This document shows, piece by piece, positions 1 to 7,147 of a stretch of DNA of 64,000 nucleotides (its first letter is position 1; the number at the start of each line of letters is the position of its first letter). The position numbers were made by a program, and so were the translations under genes. Below the pieces are notes generated by a model. That model saw nothing but the letters and a program-made list of their open reading frames with translations. It was not told the origin of the DNA and did not search any database. Origin of the DNA: VXRJ01 sp965246995 (lineage in GTDB: Bacteria; Acidobacteriota; Vicinamibacteria; Vicinamibacterales; UBA8438); NCBI GenBank assembly GCA_965246995.1, contig OZ252008.1, positions 4,278,001 through 4,342,000 on the forward strand. The letters are read 5' to 3'.

Positions 1-807
1 CTCGAGCGTGTTGCGCCGCTGCAGGCCCTTGATCGCATCCGCATGCGTCCGCTCCAGGGTCACCCTGACGTCGTACTCGCCGTCGACCGGGAAGTAGTGA
101 CGCGTCGCGAAACCGCCGCGCGTGCCGAACGGATGGAGTTCGCTCATCCGATCGTGCTGCAGCAGAACGGGTGAGGTGGTGTAGACCCCCGTGGTCGGAC
201 GGATCGACGTGTCGCCAATCGCGAGCTGCGCAATCTTCCCCGCCGCCAGCATGTAGCGTTCGAGCAGGGACGGAGAGAGCGACAGCACGTCAGCGATGTT
301 GTCGAAGCCGTAACTCCGATCGTCCGCCGGCAGCAGTTCGCGGCCATCGACCTCGAGGGCGAGCAGATCGCGGATCGCGTTGGCGTACTCGGTCCGGTTC
401 AGCCGGTGTATCGTCTCGCTTCCCGGGTTTGGATCGGCCACGGCACCGCGATCGAGTTCCGTTTCGATCCAGTCGACGAAGTGGACGTAGGTCTCGTCGT
501 CGGGCCGCGGTCGGCGCGGCGGCGGCATCTCCCGCGCGCGCAGCTTGCGCAACACCTTCTCCCAGGTCTCGGCCCCCGCCGCGACGTGCGTGGCATCGAG
601 GTGCTCGAGCGACAGGTTGGCGGTGCTGAGACGGTCGTTATGGCAGGTGACGCAGTAGCGGTCGAGAACCGCGCGGTACTCGCCCGGCACCGCCGCGTTC
701 GCCTCGGCGGAGACAGATTCCGGCTCCTGGGCGGCAGCCGGATACGCCAGCGCGGCAAGCGCACTCAAGGCCAGCAGGGCACCGAACGCGCGCGCGTTTG
801 CGGACAT
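1..807 (-). CDS. DUF1592-family c-type cytochrome, N-terminal part (cut by window edge)
   Basis: The reading frame is open from an ATG at 807 to the left edge, so only the first 269 residues are seen. A Sec signal peptide ends near residue 27 (AAYPAAAQ). A haem-c motif CVTCHN begins at residue 52 and is followed by a DUF1587-like block (HRLNRTEYANAIRDLL, then GFDNIADVLS). This is the same architecture as the four complete paralogues at 13799-16225, 18880-21366, 33864-36266 and 40741-43209, which run to about 800-830 residues. By analogy the missing part should hold DUF1595, DUF1592, DUF1588 and DUF1585, and a DUF1552 gene may follow to the left of the window. It is predicted to be periplasmic. 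The substrate is unknown. Confidence 0.88.
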   Translation of the reverse strand, partial: MSANARAFGALLALSALAALAYPAAAQEPESVSAEANAAVPGEYRAVLDRYCVTCHNDRLSTANLSLEHLDATHVAAGAETWEKVLRKLRAREMPPPRRPRPDDETYVHFVDWIETELDRGAVADPNPGSETIHRLNRTEYANAIRDLLALEVDGRELLPADDRSYGFDNIADVLSLSPSLLERYMLAAGKIAQLAIGDTSIRPTTGVYTTSPVLLQHDRMSELHPFGTRGGFATRHYFPVDGEYDVRVTLERTHADAIKGLQRRNTLE

Positions 808-1026
808 CGTCGACACGTCCCCCAACGTCACGCCCACGCGCGACAAGAATGGCCAGACGGAATCACGCCATTATCCGCAGTGCCGGGACGGAGTGTCAAC
901 CGGAGAGGATCGGCCGGCCCGGCAGGTTTGGCAGACTCGCAGCCGAAGATTACGCACCGTCATTCTCGTTTGTTTACGTCGACGCGCTGGGCCTGGGCAG
1001 ATGCGCGTGCGCGCCGGCGCCGGCAC

Positions 1027-1032
1027 TATACT
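1027..1032 (+). promoter_or_regulatory. Possible -10 box (TATACT) close to a start codon
   Basis: TATACT lies 9 bases before the ATG at 1042, and no Shine-Dalgarno sequence lies between them, so a nearly leaderless transcript is possible. I see no convincing -35 box. Confidence 0.35.
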
Positions 1033-1041
1033 GGCCTGGAC

Positions 1042-1869
1042 ATGCCTCGGACGGTCCTGATCGCCGTGGCGCTCGCCCTCGCCGCCGCCATCCCGGCCGG
1101 CCCCGCGGCGGGGCAGTCGCGCGACGCGCCCATTCCCCACGATGTCGGCCAGAGCATCAACCCGGTCTTCGAAGGCTGGTTCCCGAACGACGACGGCACG
1201 TACACGTTGTCGTTCGGCTATTTCAACCGGAACTACGAAGCGGCGCTCGACATCCCGGTCGGCCCCGACAACCGCTTCGAGCCTGGACCCGCCGACCGGG
1301 GGCAGCCGACACACTTCCTGCCGCGGCGACATACCGGCCTCTTTACGGTGATCGTTCCGGCCGACTTCGGCAATCAGACGCTTACCTGGTCACTCACTGC
1401 GGGCGGCGAGACCTTCGACGTCCCAGGACATATCCGCTCGGAGTGGCAGATCGACGCGCTGCACGAGATCACCAGCGACAACCGCCCGCCCGTTATCTCG
1501 TTCACCGGCGACGCCTCGGGCCAAGGGCCCACCGGCGTGCGGCAGACCCTGGAGGCAACGGCCGGGCAGCCGCTCACGCTCACCGTCACGGCAACCGACG
1601 ACGGCGTCATGAAGCGTCCGACCGGGCGGCCGCCTACCCTTGGCCTTGCCTGGAGCAAGTACCGCGGGCCGGGCGAGGTGACATTCACCGAATCTTCGCC
1701 GGAGGTGGGAGACGGGAACCGCGCCGCTACCACTGTCACGTTCGCGGCGCCGGGCGAGTACGTTCTGCGCCTGTTGGCGTGGGACGATTCGGGCGGCCCG
1801 GGCGCCATCATGGCGGGTGGCTTTCAGTGCTGCTGGAGCAACGCCTACGTCGACGTTCGTGTAGAGTGA
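1042..1869 (+). CDS. Secreted partner of the copper monooxygenase-like cytochrome (copy 1), uncharacterised
   Basis: This is a 275-residue protein with a Sec signal peptide (MPRTVLIAVALALAAA, cleavage near GPAAGQ). After it come conserved blocks EGWFPNDDGTYTLSFGYFNR, NRFEPGPADRGQPTHFLPRR and VPADFGNQTLTWSL. The same blocks occur in 4425-5330, so the two are paralogues. The C-terminal half looks like an Ig/PKD-type beta-sandwich (GEYVLRLLAWDDSG near the end), judged by eye. It lies 54 bases upstream of a cytochrome/copper-monooxygenase gene, and the paralogue sits beside that gene's paralogue, so a shared function is likely. I know no assigned function. An upstream GTG/TTG extension is open, but this ATG begins a good signal peptide. 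Confidence 0.82.
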   Translation: MPRTVLIAVALALAAAIPAGPAAGQSRDAPIPHDVGQSINPVFEGWFPNDDGTYTLSFGYFNRNYEAALDIPVGPDNRFEPGPADRGQPTHFLPRRHTGLFTVIVPADFGNQTLTWSLTAGGETFDVPGHIRSEWQIDALHEITSDNRPPVISFTGDASGQGPTGVRQTLEATAGQPLTLTVTATDDGVMKRPTGRPPTLGLAWSKYRGPGEVTFTESSPEVGDGNRAATTVTFAAPGEYVLRLLAWDDSGGPGAIMAGGFQCCWSNAYVDVRVE

Positions 1870-1923
1870 GCCGCAACTGACCGAGACGCCGGACGCAATC
1901 GCCAGATGGATGGAGATGGACTG

Positions 1924-3258
1924 ATGAAGAGGCAGACGCTCCCGCTCGTTGCCATCGTCACGCTGTTCTCGGCGGCCGTTATCGCGGCTCCCGCCCTCGC
2001 GCAGGGCGCGGGCGCGGACGACCCGACCTTCGCCCGCGACGTCTCGCCTATCCTGCAGCGCAGCTGCCAGGCGTGTCACCGGACCGGCAGCATGGCGCCA
2101 ATGTCGCTCGTCACCTATCAGGAAGTGCGCCCCTGGGCGCGCGCCATCCGTGAAAAGGTAGCCGGACGCATCATGCCGCCGTGGCATCTCGACCCGACGG
2201 TCGGCGTCCGCGAGTTCGCGAACGACATCTCGCTGAGCGACGCCGAGATCGACGCCGTGGTCCGCTGGGTCGATGCGGGAGCGCCGCAGGGCGACCCGAG
2301 CGACATGCCTCCGCCGATCGAGTGGCCGGCAGGCGATGTCTGGCGACTGGCGGACAAGTACGAGGAACTGGGAGAGCCTGACATGGTAGTGCGTTCCACT
2401 CCGTGGACGCAGGACGCCGAAGGACAGGATCAGTGGTACCGGCCGATCGTCGAGACCGGTCTGACCGAGGACCGCTGGGTGAAGGCGCTTGAGGTGCGGC
2501 CCTCACTCGAGGGACGGCCTATCGTCCATCACGCGGTCACCTACCTGATGCAGGAGGAGGATCCCGAGGACTTCGAGGCGGCGGTTGACGTCCCGGGGAC
2601 CGGGTCCTACTTCACCGAGTTCGCGGTCGGGAAAATCGGCGATGTCTTCCGCGAGAACACCGGAAAGTTGCTGAAGGCCGGGTCACGCATCCGATACGAC
2701 CTGCACTACCACTCGGTCGGCGAAGAGATCAGCGACTCGACCGAACTGGGCATCTGGCTCTACCCGAAGGGCTACACACCGAAGTACCGCGTCTACGCGC
2801 AGGCGATGGGCGTGCGGCAGGCGATGCAGACGCTCGACATTCCGCCGGGCGAGCTGACCGAGCACGAAGCGTTCATCCCGCTCCGCTACCCGGCGCGCCT
2901 CGAGAACTTCCAGCCGCACATGCATGTGCGCGGCAAGGCGATGTCCATGGAGGCGATCTATCCCGACGGCCGGACCGAGATGATCAACTACGTCGACCGT
3001 TTCGACTTCAACTGGCACGTCAACTACGTCTACACGGACGATTCCGCCCCGGTGCTCCCCGCCGGCACCGTCATCAAGGTGACCGCCTGGCATGACAACA
3101 CCACCGGCAACCGGGCCAATCCCGACCCCACCCAGTGGGTTGGCTGGGGCCAGCGCAGCTACGACGACATGTACCACGCCCACGTCAACGTCGTGTACCT
3201 GACGGACGAGGACTACGAGCAGATCGCCGCCGAGCGCGCCGCCACGAACGACGAGTAA
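1924..3258 (+). CDS. c-type cytochrome fused to a copper-monooxygenase-like C-terminal domain (copy 1)
   Basis: This is a 444-residue exported protein. The ATG at 1924 starts a clean signal peptide (MKRQTLPLVAIVTLFSAAVI) and has GGAG upstream; a second ATG at 1906 is less likely. A haem motif CQACH lies at 48-52. The C-terminal half resembles the copper type II ascorbate-dependent monooxygenase family (peptidylglycine hydroxylase type). The evidence is an HMH pair at 332-334 (QPHMHVRGKAM) and a Met at 416 (SYDDMYH), in the positions expected for the catalytic copper ligands. Such enzymes hydroxylate C-H bonds using copper and a reductant; here the fused haem domain could supply electrons (inference). 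Substrate unknown. The pair 5384-6781 / 4425-5330 is a second version of this locus. Confidence 0.85.
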   Translation: MKRQTLPLVAIVTLFSAAVIAAPALAQGAGADDPTFARDVSPILQRSCQACHRTGSMAPMSLVTYQEVRPWARAIREKVAGRIMPPWHLDPTVGVREFANDISLSDAEIDAVVRWVDAGAPQGDPSDMPPPIEWPAGDVWRLADKYEELGEPDMVVRSTPWTQDAEGQDQWYRPIVETGLTEDRWVKALEVRPSLEGRPIVHHAVTYLMQEEDPEDFEAAVDVPGTGSYFTEFAVGKIGDVFRENTGKLLKAGSRIRYDLHYHSVGEEISDSTELGIWLYPKGYTPKYRVYAQAMGVRQAMQTLDIPPGELTEHEAFIPLRYPARLENFQPHMHVRGKAMSMEAIYPDGRTEMINYVDRFDFNWHVNYVYTDDSAPVLPAGTVIKVTAWHDNTTGNRANPDPTQWVGWGQRSYDDMYHAHVNVVYLTDEDYEQIAAERAATNDE

Positions 3259-3261
3259 AGC

Positions 3262-3290
3262 GCCGGTGTCCACGCCGGCAGATTCCTTCT
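3262..3290. terminator. Possible hairpin terminator between convergent genes
   Basis: GCCGG (3262-3266) pairs with CCGGC (3275-3279), followed by a pyrimidine-rich run with several T residues. It lies just after one stop codon and overlaps the end of the convergent gene. The stem is short. Confidence 0.3.
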
Positions 3291-3292
3291 TC

Positions 3293-3805
3293 TTACCGGC
3301 CGTCGTCGCTGTAGATCCGCGGCGGCCGCGTCGCGTAGGGGTTGTTGGCGCTCTCCGCGCCATACCGGCTGCCATAACGGCCATAGGGGTTGTTGACGCT
3401 GTCCGGGCTGTACGGGTTGCCGTAGCGGCCGTAGGGGTTGGCGATCGAATCCGGATCGTATGGGTTGGCGTTCAGCTTGCCGAGGTACTTGCCGCCCCGG
3501 CTGTAGACCTTGGCGCTCGGGCCAAACCAGCTGAGCGGGTTCCAGCCGCCCGGATTCGTCTCTCGGTCAGGAACCCGGCGGCTGGTGTCTCGGCCGAACA
3601 GATTGGCGATCGAGTCGGGCACCCAGGGGCTGACGCTGAGGGTGCCAAGGTAGGTGCCGCTCGGCTTGTCGTTCTCGTCGCGGCGTTGCGCGAACGCGTC
3701 GGCGGCGAGGGAGAGCGACAGCAAGGCAACTATGACCGCGGTGGCGAAGGCACGGTAGTGTGCCGGCGCGGGCGCCGGCGCACCCAGGCAAGTGTGCTCG
3801 TGCAT
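3293..3805 (-). CDS. Exported Tyr/Pro/Asn-rich repeat protein
   Basis: This is a 170-residue protein with a signal peptide (hydrophobic stretch FATAVIVALLSLSLAA, cleavage near ADAFAQ). The ATG at 3805 has GAGG 6 bases upstream; an in-frame ATG at 3817 is also possible. The mature part contains copies of a short motif of the type NPYDPDSIANPYGRYG: GKYLGKLNANPYDPDS, IANPYGRYGNPYSPDS, VNNPYGRYGSRYGAES, NNPYATRP. A degenerate copy lies nearer the N-terminus (GTYLGTLSVSPWVPDS). I recall similar NPYG/PDS repeat proteins, mostly unannotated, from other bacteria. The function is unknown; an extracellular or structural role is a guess. It lies between the two copies of the monooxygenase locus. Confidence 0.75.
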   Translation of the reverse strand: MHEHTCLGAPAPAPAHYRAFATAVIVALLSLSLAADAFAQRRDENDKPSGTYLGTLSVSPWVPDSIANLFGRDTSRRVPDRETNPGGWNPLSWFGPSAKVYSRGGKYLGKLNANPYDPDSIANPYGRYGNPYSPDSVNNPYGRYGSRYGAESANNPYATRPPRIYSDDGR

Positions 3806-3927
3806 GGTGAACCTCATCTCTTGGCAGGCGCTGGCAGGCGCTGGACCAGAACGAGGACTCGGGACGGTAACGCTAACGATGTTCGCCGGCGACGCGACGA
3901 CGCTGGCGGAACGGCCGGCTGCGAGCC

Positions 3928-4401
3928 CTATCGCAGACCCTCGGGCCCGTTGCCGGTGTTGCGCAGGGCGTCGCCGAGGGCGTTCGAGGAAGGGTACGGA
4001 TTCTCCCACCGTTCGAGCGGGACGCCCGCGCCGGAGAAGATCGCCTGGATGAGCAGAACGCCTACGAGCCACCCGAGCCCTCGGATATTCTCCGGCCCGT
4101 AGTAGGCCAAACCTTCGGCCGCGACCATGGCCGCCGCGAATCCGGCAACCCGAATCGCCAGCACCTGGGACTTCGTCCACTTCGCCGCTGGGGCGTCCGG
4201 GATCCCATGCGGGTACGGCTCCCAGCGCCGCAGCATCGTTCCCGTGGACTGCAGCACGCCATACCAGACCAGTACCGCCACGAGAGGGGCAATCGGCACC
4301 AACGCTTCTGGCGCAAAGTAGGTCATGCCTGCTCCCGCCGCCGCCGCCAACCCCAAGGCCGTGATCCGAACCACCCAGATCCGCCGTGAGACTTGATCCA
4401 T
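3928..4401 (-). CDS. Small integral membrane protein, uncharacterised
   Basis: This 157-residue protein has about four hydrophobic segments: VVRITALGLAAAAGAGM, LVPIAPLVAVLVWYGVL, VAGFAAAMVAAEGLAYY and LGWLVGVLLIQAIFSGA. They alternate with the similar loops RRWEPYPHGIPD and ERWENPYPSSNA, which suggests an internal duplication of a two-helix unit. There is no signal peptide and no catalytic motif that I can see. It lies between the repeat protein and the second partner protein on the same strand. Function unknown. Confidence 0.7.
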   Translation of the reverse strand: MDQVSRRIWVVRITALGLAAAAGAGMTYFAPEALVPIAPLVAVLVWYGVLQSTGTMLRRWEPYPHGIPDAPAAKWTKSQVLAIRVAGFAAAMVAAEGLAYYGPENIRGLGWLVGVLLIQAIFSGAGVPLERWENPYPSSNALGDALRNTGNGPEGLR

Positions 4402-4424
4402 GTGCCATACCTCCGATTCTGTCC

Positions 4425-5330
4425 TCAGGGATTGACAGAAACTGTCAGGTCGGCGGTAGTCGCCAGACCGCCGTCATGGGCGATTGCGCGGAGGATGTAG
4501 TCGCCAGCCTCATCGAAGGTCGCCTGCGTCGTCCAGCGACCATCCTCCGGCGGGTCGGGAGTGGTGAAGCCGAGCGACCAGGGGGAATTCACCCCGTCTC
4601 GCGTGTCCTCCCACACCTTGATCTGCACGGGGTCGAACGTGACGCTGTCCCCGGGGCCGCGGTAGACGAACCACGACAGCCGGTGGCCAGTCGCGCTGTC
4701 GGTAGTAATCGGCCGGCGAATGCCCGTCGATGCCGCGCGCAGTGACCGCGCGCGCGGCTTGCCGTCGTCCGTTGAAACCGCCGCGAGCACTACCGGTTCG
4801 CCGGCCCGGACCGTCCGCTGCGCAGGTCCTTCGATTTCGAGCGTAGGTGCTTCGTTGTCAGGCAGCTCCGGAGTCGTGCCGGCCGCACCGCCAGCCCCGT
4901 AGTTCGCCTGCACCACCAGGTGGTCGATGTAGTAGTCGCGCTTCAGCGTGGCGTAAGCCTTCTCGGTCGTACCGTTCACGATGACGGTCCAGACCAGTTC
5001 CTGCTCGCCGAAGTCGGCCGGAACCCGCACCTTGAACACGAAGCGGTTGCGGCGCGGCAGGAAATAGGTGGGCTGACCTCGGTCCGGATCGCCCGGCTCG
5101 AAGTAGTTGTCCGCACCGACCGGTACGTGCGGCGCCTGCGCCCAGTTCCGGTTCATGTAGCCGAAGACCAGGTTGAACGATCCGTCGTCGTTCACTTCCC
5201 AACCTTCGTAGGCGGGCGAGAGAGTCTGACCGAAGTCGTAGTGTTGCTGCTGGGTAGCGGCAGGGACAGCGGCCAACGAAACGACCACCGCAAGCAGCGC
5301 GACTGCGAACGGCTTCAAGGAATCAGGCAT
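4425..5330 (-). CDS. Secreted partner of the copper monooxygenase-like cytochrome (copy 2), uncharacterised
   Basis: This 301-residue protein has a Sec signal peptide (LKPFAVALLAVVVSLAA, cleavage after AAT). It is a paralogue of 1042-1869, sharing YEGWEVNDDGSFNLVFGYMN, NYFEPGDPDRGQPTYFLPRR and VPADFGEQELVWTV. It is about 25 residues longer, mostly in the segment after the conserved N-terminal domain. The C-terminus again looks like a beta-sandwich (AGDYILRAIAHDGG). It starts 53 bases after the end of 5384-6781 on the same strand, so the two are probably cotranscribed, with the monooxygenase gene first, the reverse of the order in copy 1. No function is known to me. Confidence 0.82.
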   Translation of the reverse strand: MPDSLKPFAVALLAVVVSLAAVPAATQQQHYDFGQTLSPAYEGWEVNDDGSFNLVFGYMNRNWAQAPHVPVGADNYFEPGDPDRGQPTYFLPRRNRFVFKVRVPADFGEQELVWTVIVNGTTEKAYATLKRDYYIDHLVVQANYGAGGAAGTTPELPDNEAPTLEIEGPAQRTVRAGEPVVLAAVSTDDGKPRARSLRAASTGIRRPITTDSATGHRLSWFVYRGPGDSVTFDPVQIKVWEDTRDGVNSPWSLGFTTPDPPEDGRWTTQATFDEAGDYILRAIAHDGGLATTADLTVSVNP

Positions 5331-5383
5331 GCGCCCTCCTGAACGAGGTGCCGACGCCGGCGGGTCGACTGACGCGGACGCGG

Positions 5384-6781
5384 CTAGTTGCCACCGCCGG
5401 CGGCGGTCTCTTCATCAGCCGAGGGGTCGCAGGTGACGCAGCCAATGTCGGTTCCGCCGTTCGCCTCGAGCGCCGCCTCCCGCTCCGCTACCGCCGCCGC
5501 GAACTCCTCGTCGTCCAGGGAGATCGCCTGCATCAGGTTGATGAACATGTTGTCGACGGAGCGGTGGCCGGAGCCGGACCAGTTGCGCGGATCGGGCACG
5601 TTCGGGTTGGAAGGCGAGTTGTCGAAGTAGCCGGTAAGCCGGAGCACCGTTCCCTTCGGCAGGAGCGGGGCCGCCGAGTCCGCGTACTTGTAGACGCGCA
5701 CCCAATTGTGGTCGTAGCCGGCGCAATTGAGCATCTGCGACTTGGAGTTCCAGATCGCTTCCAGGCACATCCGGACACCCGGTGCGTGCATGTGTGGCTC
5801 GAAAACACTTATCTTCGCGTTCTCCTCCAGGGTCAGGTACGCCTCGGCGTGCTGGTCCTTCTCCATCGCCCGGATATCGAGGTCCGGCCCGTTCCCGAAG
5901 AAGAGCAACTGCATGTCCTTCTCCGGCTCGTAACCCTTCGGGTGGAACTTGAAGCCGACATCGAGATGCGCGCGCGTGTCGGTCCCGTTCGCATGCACGT
6001 GTGTCGTCGGGAAGATCACCTTCGACCCCGCCTTGAGCAGCCGGCCCGCCTGTGCGTCGAAGACGTCGGCGTTGCGCCCCACCTCGTGCACCGGCCAACT
6101 CACGAGTGCATCATCCTCCTCCGGCCCCTGCACGTAGAGTGCCGAGTGGTGGACGACGAAGAGCCCGCCAACCGTGTCGGAGCGGACGCCACGCTGGAGG
6201 TCGTTCCGTTCCTTGTACTCGATCGCCGCCACGTAGCGATCCTCGGTGAGAGCGGAGTCCACCACGCCGAGTGCCCCCCACCAGTCGGGCTGGCTTCCCT
6301 TCACCTCGAACTCGGGCGACGAGACGACCAGATCGGGCTGGCCAATCTCCCACTCGTCGACATCGATGAACGGAGGGGGCTCCGGCATGTCGGCCGGGTT
6401 TCCTTCTGGCGCCCCGTTGTCCGCCCACCGCGCGATGGTGGCAATCTCCTCGTCGCTCAGCGACCAGTCGTCCTTGAAGTCCTGGATGCCGATGTTCTTC
6501 TCGATGTACCAGGGCGGCATCACGCCCGGCTTGTCGCGCAGCCCGGTCCGGAACTTGATGGACCGCGCCCAGGGACGGACGTCCTGGTAGGTGATCAGCG
6601 ACATCGGCGCCAGTGCATTGGGCCGATGGCACTTCTGGCAGCTCCGCTGCAGGATCGGCGCGATGTCCTGGCTGAAGGTCGGCTCATCGGCCGCCGCCTC
6701 GGCGAACGCTGGAATCGGCGACACGAACGCGACCGCCGCCGTGAGAACAAGCAGACCGACCGTCTTCGAAATCGTCGTCAT
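5384..6781 (-). CDS. c-type cytochrome fused to a copper-monooxygenase-like C-terminal domain (copy 2)
   Basis: This is a 465-residue exported protein. The ATG at 6781 has GAGG 8 bases upstream and begins a signal peptide (KTVGLLVLTAAVAFVSP); an upstream in-frame start at 6847 is less likely. The haem motif CQKCH lies at 48-52, as in copy 1. The HMH pair of the copper domain is at 330-332 (EPHMHAPGVRM), and a late Met lies in HRSVDNMF. Unlike copy 1, the protein ends in a Cys-containing tail (GCVTCDPSADEETAAGGG) that might bind a metal or form a disulfide. Divergence through the middle of the protein suggests a different substrate. It lies upstream of 4425-5330. Confidence 0.85.
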   Translation of the reverse strand: MTTISKTVGLLVLTAAVAFVSPIPAFAEAAADEPTFSQDIAPILQRSCQKCHRPNALAPMSLITYQDVRPWARSIKFRTGLRDKPGVMPPWYIEKNIGIQDFKDDWSLSDEEIATIARWADNGAPEGNPADMPEPPPFIDVDEWEIGQPDLVVSSPEFEVKGSQPDWWGALGVVDSALTEDRYVAAIEYKERNDLQRGVRSDTVGGLFVVHHSALYVQGPEEDDALVSWPVHEVGRNADVFDAQAGRLLKAGSKVIFPTTHVHANGTDTRAHLDVGFKFHPKGYEPEKDMQLLFFGNGPDLDIRAMEKDQHAEAYLTLEENAKISVFEPHMHAPGVRMCLEAIWNSKSQMLNCAGYDHNWVRVYKYADSAAPLLPKGTVLRLTGYFDNSPSNPNVPDPRNWSGSGHRSVDNMFINLMQAISLDDEEFAAAVAEREAALEANGGTDIGCVTCDPSADEETAAGGGN

Positions 6782-6982
6782 CGATAAAACCTCATCCTGA
6801 TTTCCCGAATGCACACCGGGAAGGATTAACGGTATCACGGGGGCCAAGCTCCTATTCTCTGAGGCCCCGTGGCATGAGCCGCCCGAGCGCCCGTAAGCAT
6901 AGACGGCACCGCGCGCTCCGGTTCCCGGCGGCGATCGATTTCACCGGAATGCGCAGATTGATAGAGTAGCCGCGAACCACTC

Positions 6983-7147
6983 ATGTCAGCGCCCATCGCG
7001 CCGCCCGCACCAACCACGGCCTCGGAGCCATTCGGGCTGATCGACGAGCGGCGCGCCATAATGGAGACGCTGACCGCCATCCGGCGCGCCGGGGCCGACA
7101 TCCTCATCACGTACTACGCACGCGACGCGGCCCGCCTGGTGCGGTGA
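6983..7147 (+). pseudogene. hemB: hemB (delta-aminolevulinic acid dehydratase) 3' remnant
   Basis: A 54-codon frame ends in GLIDERRAIMETLTAIRRAG followed by ADILITYYARD. This matches the C-terminal end of porphobilinogen synthase, where the family shows W-I/L-D-x-x-x-x-M-x-E-x-L-x-x-I-R/K-R-A-G-A-D and I-x-T/S-Y-F/Y-A. The other roughly 280 residues of HemB are absent. In another frame just upstream, AQIDRVAAN faintly recalls the preceding HemB segment, which would fit a frameshift or rearrangement. The stop overlaps the next start (GTGA at 7144-7147). The first 16 residues are Ala/Pro-rich and unlike HemB. It cannot be an active enzyme. Confidence 0.65.

Noticed and set aside
171..629. Arg/Ala/Pro-rich open frames on the opposite strand of the large genes throughout the window
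   Set aside because: They lie over clear protein families in another frame, have the composition typical of shadow frames in GC-rich DNA, and show no motif or signal peptide.
4433..4447. A perfect palindrome TGACAG-AAA-CTGTCA
   Set aside because: It lies inside the end of the coding sequence of the second partner protein (LTVSVNP), has no T tract, and is probably chance.
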